From NCBI GenBank assembly GCA_017428805.1, contig JAFRQC010000043.1, positions 1 through 64,000 of the forward strand: 64,000 nt of DNA, in the 5' to 3' direction. Positions 1-6,968 of this stretch are shown here, in pieces; the first letter of the stretch is position 1, and the number at the start of each line of letters is the position of its first letter. The DNA comes from Prevotella sp. GTDB lineage: Bacteria; Bacteroidota; Bacteroidia; Bacteroidales; Bacteroidaceae. Under the pieces are notes generated by a model. The model was not told the origin of the DNA and did no database searches. It worked only from the letters and a program-made list of their open reading frames with translations. Position numbers and translations under genes: made by a program.

Positions 1-56
1 GCGAGAAGACGCTCTATCCGCTGGACTACAACATCCAGAACGATCCCCCAATGTAA
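1..56 (+). CDS. 3' end of an unidentified protein (partial)
   Basis: An open frame enters from the left edge and ends in TAA at 54-56. Only 17 residues are visible, beginning EKTLYPLDYN and ending in NDPPM. Its position beside cell-wall glycosidases would suit a SusD-like or other surface glycan protein, and a LYPL-type ending is loosely reminiscent of SusD C-termini, but the fragment is too short to assign. The call rests on the open frame and stop codon only. Confidence 0.45.
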   Translation, partial: EKTLYPLDYNIQNDPPM

Positions 57-195
57 TTACGACCACGAATTACACTAATTAAACTAATTATTTATGACAA
101 CGGATTAAACGGATTAAACGGATTAAAAATTAGTGAAATTCATGTAATTAGTGGTGAAGAAAAAAACAAAAGTAAAAAGTTCAAAGTTAAAGATT
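57..195. repeat. intergenic short-period arrays upstream of the HU-like gene
   Basis: The gap is filled by low-complexity units: an array of the 9-mer GGATTAAAC at about 103-127, flanked by ATTAC/ACTAATT-type units, then AAAGT/AAAGTT units just before the start codon. Part of it is arranged as an inverted repeat (CACGAATTACACTAATT near 64 against AATTAGTG-type sequence near 130-155). I see no TAnnTTTG promoter here. Confidence 0.6.
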
Positions 196-711
196 ATGGC
201 AGTACGTAAAATTGCATTTCCGATTGTAGCCTACCAGAATACGAATGACGATTCGACGGCGTTCGGCAAGTGGTTCTGGAGGGCCTGGCAGCCCAAGACC
301 TTGAGTCTGAAGGGACTGCTGGGGATGATCGCCTTCGACCAGAGTGTCTATTCCAATGATATCGTGGAGGGTGTGCTCCAGAAGCTGACCAACACGATGA
401 TAGAGCAGCTGAAGGCTGGGCAGCCCGTGAAGTGGGACGGTCTCGGCACCTTTATGCCAGCCCTCGACTGTAAGAAGCAGGGTGTGAACGATGTCGAAGA
501 CGTGTCGGTGAATCAGATCAACGGTGTCCGCATCAACTTCATCCCAGAGAACGCGCAGGGTGAGGAGCTGACCTCGAAGAAGTTCAAGGAGACGATCACG
601 TTCAACCGCGTGGGCTGGATCCAGACCGAGAAGGTGACGCCGCAGGGCAAGAAGCCTTACTATCAGCAGATCCTGCACCCGTTCAATAATGTGGTACAGG
701 TGGCGGAGTGA
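196..711 (+). CDS. HU-like DNA-binding protein (Bacteroidales histone-like family)
   Basis: This 171-residue protein belongs to the long HU-related DNA-binding family of Bacteroidales. The visible signature is the N-terminal NTNDDSTAFGKWF block, shared almost exactly with the second HU-like protein at 50236, and the VKWDGLGTFMPAL strand that matches the HU dimer core (GxGxF). The frame is open further upstream to 151, but the extra 15 lysine-rich residues come from an AAAGT repeat array, and alignment with the paralogue supports ATG at 196 (MAVRKIAF). It is expected to bind DNA without strong sequence specificity as a dimer. It converges on the GH9 gene across a terminator hairpin. The family is secure; any local role in the polysaccharide locus is unknown. 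Confidence 0.85.
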   Translation: MAVRKIAFPIVAYQNTNDDSTAFGKWFWRAWQPKTLSLKGLLGMIAFDQSVYSNDIVEGVLQKLTNTMIEQLKAGQPVKWDGLGTFMPALDCKKQGVNDVEDVSVNQINGVRINFIPENAQGEELTSKKFKETITFNRVGWIQTEKVTPQGKKPYYQQILHPFNNVVQVAE

Positions 712-717
712 TAAAAA

Positions 718-750
718 AACCTCACAGAGGGTCTGACCCTTTGTGAGGTT
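718..750. terminator. bidirectional hairpin terminator between HU-like and GH9 genes
   Basis: A 14-bp stem (718-731 with 737-750, one G-U pair) encloses the 5-nt loop TCTGA. On the minus strand it is followed by seven T residues, a textbook intrinsic terminator for the GH9 gene. On the plus strand the downstream run is only T-rich, so termination of the HU-like gene is less certain. Confidence 0.85.
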
Positions 751-767
751 GTTAGTTTGTAAGGTTG

Positions 768-3176
768 TTAGTTTCGGATGGCGTAGAGATAGCCGAGGAG
801 GGCCATCTTGCCGCGCATAGTCTCACGGGGCGTGAACTCGCCGTTGACCCAGAAGTAACGCTGGTTGAAATAGGACTCCTGACGGGGCCAGGTGGTGGTC
901 TGGACGCCGTTCTCGACCGTCCATTCGGGATAGCAGTACTTCAGGATGACGCGGGCGTCGCCGCCGTTGTGTCCGGGCGACCAGGTCTCGGTGCCGTTGA
1001 AGGGCGTCTGTCCGGGATGGCACTCGGGATCGCCGTCGTTGCGGCCGGTGGTGTAGCAGTCGGTGATGTGACGCTGTCCGAGACCGGTCATCTCGACGAT
1101 GTTGCCGGGGTTACGGCCGAGGCTCCAGCTGGCCTCCGTGAGCATGACATGTTCGAGCTGGCGCTTGCGGGCCTTGTCGGCAATGTAGTGGGCGAGCATC
1201 ACGAGCTGTAGGTTCTGGGACACCTGCCAGCGGCTGTCGTTGGCGCTGCGGCGAGAGGGGCGACGGGCCATGTGGGAGATATTATAGGCCTCGGCCTGGG
1301 CGTTGACACTCGACTTGAGGTTCTGATAGAGCTCGGCATAATGGCGGGGCTGTGGACAGGTGAGATAGGCCGCTGCTGCCCAGATCTGACAGAAAGGCAC
1401 AATGTTCTGGTTCTCGGCATGCATCACGCCTACGCCGAAGAAGCCGTGGTCGCGCTTGCTGAACACCTGAGACTGCGGACTCTTGATCTCCGACTCCTGG
1501 GCGAAGATGTTCTCCCACTCGGTGTCGCCGGTGACGTTGTAGAGGAAGGCGGCGGCCAGCTGACGGAAGTCGCGGCCACGCATCTGCATCGAGCCGATGT
1601 CCTGCAGGTCGTCGAGCTGGTTCCACTCCTGCTTCGAGGCATAGCGGAAGGCCTTGATGGCCTCGGCGGTATAGTAGCGCTTCAACGAGTCTACGGTATT
1701 GTCAATCTTCCATTTCCCGTTCTGCATCAGGCGGAAGGCCTCTGCGGTGATGGCACAGTTGGCGGCATTGGCCCAGGCGGCCATCGTGGTGCAACCGGCC
1801 TGATACATCACGGTCCAGTTGAGGTCGGGGTTGGTGACACCCTGCGAGTAGCCCTCACCGTCGCGAATGGAGAGGAAGAAGTCCACCTCGTTGCGGGCCT
1901 CGTCGATGATGTCGGGGATGCCGTTGCCGCTCTCACGGATGCCGAGGTTGTCGTCGGAGAGGCGTCCACCGGAGAGGATATAAGGCAGCAGCATGTCGTA
2001 GATGTTGCTGACGTGGGCGAGGTGCCGGTCCCAGTCGAAGGCATCGGAGTGACCGCCGCGCACGTCAACATTGACGGGGTTGCCGGGCAGACGGTGCTGC
2101 CAGAAGCGGGAAGCCATAGCGAGCTTGAAGTGGGGCTCGTCCCACACGTCGGTATGCAGGTCGGTCCACTCCTTCATAAAGGGGTGGAAGTCGGTCTTAT
2201 AGACGGTGAGGCCCTTGGGATCGGTCTCGGGGATGAACTGTGGCTGACGGGGCACGGGCCACACGTGATCGGGATCCTTGGGCTCGCCGAGGCGCATATA
2301 GTAGTAGCCGCGCACGGCATAGCGGAAGGGCTGGTAATAGACATCAGCGGCGATGTCGAAGTCCATCGAGCAGCCTACATCCTCGACCACGAGACGGTAG
2401 CGGCCGGGGACAGCACCACTGAAGTCGGCATTCCAGACGTCGGTGCCAACGAGGTTTTTCTTGCCTGCCTCCTGATCGGCATCGGCAGCTTTCTTCCAGA
2501 ACTTCACCACACCGGCGCTCTGCTTCTTTTTCGTGTTGACATTATAGAGCCAGACCTTACGACCGACCCACGAGGAGTAGTCGCGCTGGCCACCGTCGCC
2601 GAGCCACTGGTAGAGGTCGGCGGCATGCAGCTCCTCGGAGGGCATATAGCCGATGATGTTGACGTGGACGGCCTCGGAGGGGGTGTTCCAGACGTCGTAG
2701 CAGACGCTGGCGGTGTCACAGTCGTCGGCACCGATGCCGTCGGGGATGTTGACGGTGTAGGTGCAGCCCTGCCGCATAGACTGTGGCAACTGGAAGAAGA
2801 GCCAGTGGTCACATTCGCTGGTGAGGGTATGGTCGGTGTTCATCGGCTTCGACTTGCGCCAGACGTTGAGGGGCTTGACGGAGAAGTTCCTGTCGTCTTT
2901 GGAGGTGATGCGCCAGATGTCGGCCTTCTGTGCCTCAGCGGTCTTGAGCCGTTCGCCAAAGACGAGCAGCGTGTCGTCGCCCTCGGAGAAGGAGTGGCCG
3001 AGATAGGCGCTGGGGCCTGTGCCGTTGTCACGGTAGTGTACCTCACCGTCGCGGAAGTGCAGCATAAGGTAGTCTTTGTCGATGACACGGAGGCCGATGA
3101 CCTTGGTGGCCATAACGGGGAGTGAGGCGAACAGGAGCAGCGCCGCCAGCACAAGGGTTAGTCTGTTTTTGTTCAT
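768..3176 (-). CDS. glycoside hydrolase family 9 endoglucanase with N-terminal Ig-like region
   Basis: An 802-residue secreted enzyme. Residues 1-23 form a signal peptide (MNKNRLTLVLAALLLFASLP). An Ig-like N-terminal segment of GH9 enzymes precedes the (alpha/alpha)6 catalytic domain, which starts around residue 270. The GH9 motif RGGHSDAFDWDRH lies near residue 370; its two aspartates correspond to the conserved base and partner Asp. The later GH9 block SLGRNPGNIVEMTGLG is present, as is a conserved-looking C-terminus around PRETMRGKMALLGYLY. The enzyme should cut beta-1,4-glucan backbones, consistent with the neighbouring GH5, GH31 and GH2 enzymes of a xyloglucan-type locus. It is divergently transcribed from the GH5 gene. 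I could not place the catalytic acid glutamate with certainty. Confidence 0.85.
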   Translation of the reverse strand: MNKNRLTLVLAALLLFASLPVMATKVIGLRVIDKDYLMLHFRDGEVHYRDNGTGPSAYLGHSFSEGDDTLLVFGERLKTAEAQKADIWRITSKDDRNFSVKPLNVWRKSKPMNTDHTLTSECDHWLFFQLPQSMRQGCTYTVNIPDGIGADDCDTASVCYDVWNTPSEAVHVNIIGYMPSEELHAADLYQWLGDGGQRDYSSWVGRKVWLYNVNTKKKQSAGVVKFWKKAADADQEAGKKNLVGTDVWNADFSGAVPGRYRLVVEDVGCSMDFDIAADVYYQPFRYAVRGYYYMRLGEPKDPDHVWPVPRQPQFIPETDPKGLTVYKTDFHPFMKEWTDLHTDVWDEPHFKLAMASRFWQHRLPGNPVNVDVRGGHSDAFDWDRHLAHVSNIYDMLLPYILSGGRLSDDNLGIRESGNGIPDIIDEARNEVDFFLSIRDGEGYSQGVTNPDLNWTVMYQAGCTTMAAWANAANCAITAEAFRLMQNGKWKIDNTVDSLKRYYTAEAIKAFRYASKQEWNQLDDLQDIGSMQMRGRDFRQLAAAFLYNVTGDTEWENIFAQESEIKSPQSQVFSKRDHGFFGVGVMHAENQNIVPFCQIWAAAAYLTCPQPRHYAELYQNLKSSVNAQAEAYNISHMARRPSRRSANDSRWQVSQNLQLVMLAHYIADKARKRQLEHVMLTEASWSLGRNPGNIVEMTGLGQRHITDCYTTGRNDGDPECHPGQTPFNGTETWSPGHNGGDARVILKYCYPEWTVENGVQTTTWPRQESYFNQRYFWVNGEFTPRETMRGKMALLGYLYAIRN

Positions 3177-3204
3177 AATTGCTGTTGATTAGGTAATTTC
3201 GGCA

Positions 3205-3212
3205 CAAAGTTA
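3205..3212 (-). promoter_or_regulatory. -7 promoter element for the GH9 gene
   Basis: On the minus strand this reads TAACTTTG, an exact TAnnTTTG Bacteroidota -7 element, 29 nt upstream of the GH9 start codon. No TTTG is found at the usual 20-bp upstream distance, so strength is uncertain. Confidence 0.5.
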
Positions 3213-3220
3213 CAAAAAAT

Positions 3221-3320
3221 AACCACAGATTACGCAGATTACGCAGAAAAAATCTTAAATAATCCACATATTTCACAAATAAGACTGAAAAAATCTGTAT
3301 AATCTGCGAAATCTGCGGTT
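3221..3320. repeat. inverted repeat of period-9 CAGATTACG units between GH9 and GH5
   Basis: The left arm (3221-3246) consists of the unit CAGATTACG repeated, and the right arm (3295-3320) is its imperfect reverse complement. The arms face each other between the two divergent promoters. It is one member of the short-period inverted-repeat set seen throughout the window. Confidence 0.8.
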
Positions 3321-3327
3321 TATTTAT

Positions 3328-3335
3328 TATATTTG
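3328..3335 (+). promoter_or_regulatory. -7 promoter element for the GH5 gene
   Basis: Reads TATATTTG, matching TAnnTTTG, 30 nt upstream of the GH5 start codon. No clear TTTG -33 element lies 20 bp upstream. Confidence 0.5.
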
Positions 3336-3365
3336 CAGCAGTTTGTAACTAAAAGCTAGAAAAAA

Positions 3366-4532
3366 ATGAGAAAGAATCTGTTCACTCTCGCCGTGATGAT
3401 TGCGGCAGTGTTTGCATTCACGTCTTGTCAGAACAAGAGCCAGAACGAGGCTCAGGATCAGTCAGGACAAGTCAATAACTTCCGCATCAAGCGCGGTACG
3501 AACATCAGCCACTGGCTGTCGCAGTCGGAACAGCGCGGCGAGGCCCGCAGGCTGCACATCCAGGAGGATGACTTCGCCCGTCTGGAGGAGCTGGGCTTCG
3601 ACTTCGTGCGCATCCCCATCGACGAGGTGCAGTTCTGGGACGAGCAGGGACAGAAACTGCCCGAGGCGTGGGATCTGCTGAACAACGCCCTCGACTGGTC
3701 GAAGAAGCACAACCTGCGCGCCATCGTCGACCTGCACATCATCCGCGCCCACTATTTCAATGCTGTGAACGAGGCTGATCAGGCCGCCAATACGCTCTTC
3801 ACCTCCGAGGAGGCTCAGGAGGGACTGCTGAACCTGTGGCGCCAGCTCTCCGAGTTTCTGAAGGACCGCAGCAACGACTGGGTGGCATACGAGTTTATGA
3901 ACGAGCCCGTAGCCCCAGAGCATGAGCAGTGGAATCAGCTGGTGGCCAAGGTACACAAGGCCCTGCGCGAACTGGAGCCGCAGCGTACACTCGTCGTCGG
4001 CTCGAATATGTGGCAGGGGCACGAGACGATGAAGTACCTGAAGGTGCCCGAGGGCGACAAGAACATCATCCTCTCGTTCCACTATTACAACCCGATGCTC
4101 CTCACCCACTACGGTGCCTGGTGGTCGCCGCTGTGTGCTGCCTACAAGGGTAAGGTACACTATCCCGGTGTGCTCGTTTCGAAGGAGGACTACGATGCTG
4201 CGCCTGAAGCCATCAAAGCTGATCTGAAGCCGTACACCGAGGAGGTATGGAACATCGACAAGATCCGTGAGCAGTTCAAGGATGCCATCGAGGCCGCCAA
4301 AAAGTACGACCTGCAGCTGTTCTGTGGCGAGTGGGGTGTGTATGAGCCTGTGGACCGCGAGCTGGCCTACAACTGGTATCGTGACGTGCTGACGGTGTTC
4401 GACGAGTTCAACATCGCCTGGACCACCTGGTGCTACGATGCCGACTTCGGTTTCTGGGACCAGCAGCGCCACTGCTACAAGGACTATCCGCTGGTGGAGC
4501 TCCTGATGTCGGGAAAGAAACTGGGAGAGTAA
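3366..4532 (+). CDS. glycoside hydrolase family 5 lipoprotein (endo-beta-1,4-glucanase/xyloglucanase candidate)
   Basis: A 388-residue lipoprotein: a lipobox FTSC places the lipidated cysteine at residue 21, so the enzyme is probably anchored in the outer or inner membrane. The rest is a GH5 (beta/alpha)8 barrel. GTNISHWLS near residue 44 and the RIPID strand near 82 are typical of the N-terminal strands. The acid/base is Glu180 in FMNEP and the nucleophile is Glu322 in FCGEWG. The strand HYYNPMLLTHYGAWW matches the conserved His-Tyr segment. Length is normal for a single-domain GH5. With the GH9, two GH31 and GH2 enzymes next door, cleavage of a xyloglucan or mixed glucan backbone is the likely role, but specificity within GH5 cannot be read from the sequence. 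Confidence 0.9.
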   Translation: MRKNLFTLAVMIAAVFAFTSCQNKSQNEAQDQSGQVNNFRIKRGTNISHWLSQSEQRGEARRLHIQEDDFARLEELGFDFVRIPIDEVQFWDEQGQKLPEAWDLLNNALDWSKKHNLRAIVDLHIIRAHYFNAVNEADQAANTLFTSEEAQEGLLNLWRQLSEFLKDRSNDWVAYEFMNEPVAPEHEQWNQLVAKVHKALRELEPQRTLVVGSNMWQGHETMKYLKVPEGDKNIILSFHYYNPMLLTHYGAWWSPLCAAYKGKVHYPGVLVSKEDYDAAPEAIKADLKPYTEEVWNIDKIREQFKDAIEAAKKYDLQLFCGEWGVYEPVDRELAYNWYRDVLTVFDEFNIAWTTWCYDADFGFWDQQRHCYKDYPLVELLMSGKKLGE

Positions 4533-4539
4533 TTTTTCA

Positions 4540-4642
4540 GTTTACAGTTTACGGTTTACAGTTTACAGTTGATTAGCTGGCAAGCCATTCGTGCTGCCTA
4601 TAGAAGTAATCATCTGTAAACTGTAAACCGTAAACTGTAAAC
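4540..4642. repeat. 29-bp perfect inverted repeat of CAGTTTA/CGGTTTA units
   Basis: Arms 4540-4568 and 4614-4642 are perfect reverse complements over 29 bp, separated by 45 nt. Each arm is four period-7 units (GTTTACA, with one GTTTACG). It sits between the convergent GH5 and transporter genes, where the transcript could form a long hairpin and act as a two-way terminator. Confidence 0.85.
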
Positions 4643-4648
4643 AAGACA

Positions 4649-5899
4649 TCAGGCTCTGGCGACTCGGTAGCCGTAAATGGTGACGACGAGGAAGCAGACG
4701 AAGGGCAGGATGAACGAGAAGTTGGTCATACCGGCATCGATGAACATCGCCTGCAACGGAGGCAGTACCGAACCGCCGAGGATAGCCATAATCAGACCGG
4801 CTGCACCGAACTTCGCATCGTCGCCCAAGCCGTCGAGGGCAATGCCGTAGATGGTGGGGAACATCAGCGACATACAGCCACTGACACAGACGAGGCAATA
4901 GACACCCGTACGGTCGTGGGACAGGATGACGCCCGTGGTGAACACCATCGCCAAAATGCCGAAGATCGTCAGCAGCCGGGCGGGTGAGATCCACCGCATC
5001 AGCCACGTGGCAATGAACCGCGAACAGATGAAGAACAGCATCGCATAGATGTTGAAGCGCTGCGACAACACCTCTGCCGCCTGTTCCTCCATACCCTCTG
5101 CCATAAACACACGCGTACCGTATTGGATAATGAACGTCCAGCACATAATCTGCGCTCCCACGTAGAAGAACTGTGCCACCACACCCTCACGATAGTGTTT
5201 CAGGGTGACGAGACGGCGCAGGGTGGTCATAATATGGATGTCGTGACTCTGGTCGGCGTTCTTCGGCATCTTCGTGAAGAGGATGATGAGGAACATCACC
5301 ACGATGACTGCTCCGATGGCAAGATAGGGGGAGATGAGCACGTCGAGGTCGGCATTCTTCACCGCCTCGAAGTCGGCATCGCTCAACAGGGCGCGTTCGT
5401 CGCTGCTCAGGGGATTGAGCTTCGCCTGGATGAAGTTCATCGCCACGAACATACCGATGATCGAACCGCAGGGGTTAAAACACTGGGCGAGGTTCAGGCG
5501 GCGCGTGGCGGTTTCCGGCTCACCCATCGAGAGGATATAGGGGTTGCAGGAGGTCTCGAGAAACGACAGACCACAGGTCATAATGAAGTAGGCGATGAGG
5601 AAACAGCCATAGATACCGATGGCCTTGGACGGGAAGAACAGCAGGGCACCCGTGGCATAGAGTCCGAGGCCCATAAGCACACCGGCCTTGTAACTGTACT
5701 TACGGATGAAGATGGCAGCAGGGAAGGCCATGGCGAAATAGCCGCCATAGAAGGCCACCTGTACGAGTGCGCCCTCAGTGACGCTCATACGGAAGATCTT
5801 CGAGAAGGCCTTCACCATCGGGTTCGTGACGTCGTTGGCAAAGCCCCACAGGGCAAAACAGAACGTCACAAGAATGAAAGGGACAAGATACTTTTTCAT
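4649..5899 (-). CDS. MFS sugar:proton symporter, FucP family
   Basis: A 416-residue inner-membrane transporter of the major facilitator superfamily. The N-terminus (FILVTFCFALWGFANDVTNP) and the block GLSFLETSCNPYILSMG with the following TATRRLNLAQCFNPCGSIIG are hallmarks of the FucP/GluP group, which imports L-fucose, glucose, galactose or N-acetylhexosamines with protons. Twelve hydrophobic segments are apparent. It is the last gene of the minus-strand glycan operon, 91 nt after the aldo-keto reductase, so it likely imports one of the monosaccharides released by the locus. Galactose, glucose or xylose are all possible; fucose is suggested only by family name. Confidence 0.85.
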   Translation of the reverse strand: MKKYLVPFILVTFCFALWGFANDVTNPMVKAFSKIFRMSVTEGALVQVAFYGGYFAMAFPAAIFIRKYSYKAGVLMGLGLYATGALLFFPSKAIGIYGCFLIAYFIMTCGLSFLETSCNPYILSMGEPETATRRLNLAQCFNPCGSIIGMFVAMNFIQAKLNPLSSDERALLSDADFEAVKNADLDVLISPYLAIGAVIVVMFLIILFTKMPKNADQSHDIHIMTTLRRLVTLKHYREGVVAQFFYVGAQIMCWTFIIQYGTRVFMAEGMEEQAAEVLSQRFNIYAMLFFICSRFIATWLMRWISPARLLTIFGILAMVFTTGVILSHDRTGVYCLVCVSGCMSLMFPTIYGIALDGLGDDAKFGAAGLIMAILGGSVLPPLQAMFIDAGMTNFSFILPFVCFLVVTIYGYRVARA

Positions 5900-5917
5900 T
5901 TACTTACATTCTTTTTT

Positions 5918-5978
5918 GACCACGAATTACACGAATTTCACGAATTATGAATTAGTTTAATTAGTGTAATTCGTGGTC
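5918..5978. repeat. inverted repeat of period-9 CGAATTACA units
   Basis: Arms 5918-5932 and 5964-5978 are perfect 15-bp reverse complements; the interior holds further CGAATT and AATTAGT units. It lies in the gap between the aldo-keto reductase and transporter genes and could form an mRNA hairpin within the operon. Confidence 0.8.
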
Positions 5979-5990
5979 GTTATCTTAAAT

Positions 5991-6941
5991 TCAAGTGTTC
6001 TTCCAGCGGACGAACATCTGGTCGCCGATGATGTTCTGGACCTCGGTGACGAGGGACTCGTCGAGGGGGTCGTTGACATAGGCGATGTTCTTGAGGACAT
6101 TCGCGGGATTGGCACTGCTGAAGAGCGTCGTGGCGATGCGGGGATTCATGCTCGTGGAGAACTGCATGGCGAGTTTCTCGATCTCATAGCCTTTCTCCTG
6201 ACAGTAGGCAGCCGCCTTGGCACAAGCCATCTTCAGGTCACGGGAGGCCGGATGCCAGTCTGGGGCACCACGCTGAGAGAGTAGTCCCATCGACAGCGGC
6301 GAGGCATTGATCACCCCCACCCTATGCTGTTCGAAGAAACCGAGATAATCGACCAGCAGCGTGTCGTTCAGACAATAGTGGCAGAAACAGAGCACACTCT
6401 CCACAATGCCCTCGTCGCAGTGTTCGATCACCCACTTCAGGTTCTCGGGCTGCAGGTCCGTGATACCCACGTGACGGACGACGCCCTCCTTCTTCAACTG
6501 CACCAACACGGGCAGCGTCTCGTCGACGATCTTCTGCAGGCCACCCTCCATCCGCGACTGGAACTCGATGTCGTGGACGTTGATCAGGTCGATGTAGTCC
6601 ACGTTCAGACGTTCCATACTCTCATAGACGCTCTCCAGGGTGCGTTTGGCACTGTAGTCCCAGATGTTCACGCCGTCCTTGCCGTAGCGTCCCACCTTCG
6701 TGGAGAGATAATACTTGTCGCGGGGAATCTCCTTGAGGGCCTTGCCCAGGACGGTCTCGGCCTTCATATGGCCGTAGTAGGGCGACACGTCGATGAAGTT
6801 GATGCCGTTGTCCACGGCCGTATGCACGGCACGGATGCCTTCTTCCTCACGGATGCCGTGGAACACACCGCCCAGCGACGATGCGCCGAAACTCAGGTTC
6901 GACACCCGCATCCCCGTCTTTCCAATCTCGTTATAAACCAT
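5991..6941 (-). CDS. aldo/keto reductase (sugar dehydrogenase-like)
   Basis: A 316-residue cytoplasmic NAD(P)-dependent oxidoreductase with an AKR barrel. The catalytic tetrad is visible: Asp and Tyr in FIDVSPYYG (near residue 50), Lys in STKVG (near 81) and His in NVHD (near 122). The closest named group by motif is the L-galactose/L-fucose (D-threo-aldose) dehydrogenase-like AKRs, which oxidise free aldoses. It follows the YicI-like GH31 gene with a 27-nt gap and precedes the FucP-type transporter, so it probably handles a sugar from the same glycan. The substrate is an inference from context. Confidence 0.85.
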   Translation of the reverse strand: MVYNEIGKTGMRVSNLSFGASSLGGVFHGIREEEGIRAVHTAVDNGINFIDVSPYYGHMKAETVLGKALKEIPRDKYYLSTKVGRYGKDGVNIWDYSAKRTLESVYESMERLNVDYIDLINVHDIEFQSRMEGGLQKIVDETLPVLVQLKKEGVVRHVGITDLQPENLKWVIEHCDEGIVESVLCFCHYCLNDTLLVDYLGFFEQHRVGVINASPLSMGLLSQRGAPDWHPASRDLKMACAKAAAYCQEKGYEIEKLAMQFSTSMNPRIATTLFSSANPANVLKNIAYVNDPLDESLVTEVQNIIGDQMFVRWKNT

Positions 6942-6968
6942 ATTGATAAATTCGTGTAATTCGTTGTC

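Noticed and set aside
1272..3125. Long plus-strand open frame opposite the GH9 gene (617 codons)
   Set aside because: It mirrors the GH9 coding frame, has no recognisable domain, and is rich in Gly, Val and Asp as expected for the antisense of a high-GC third-position gene.
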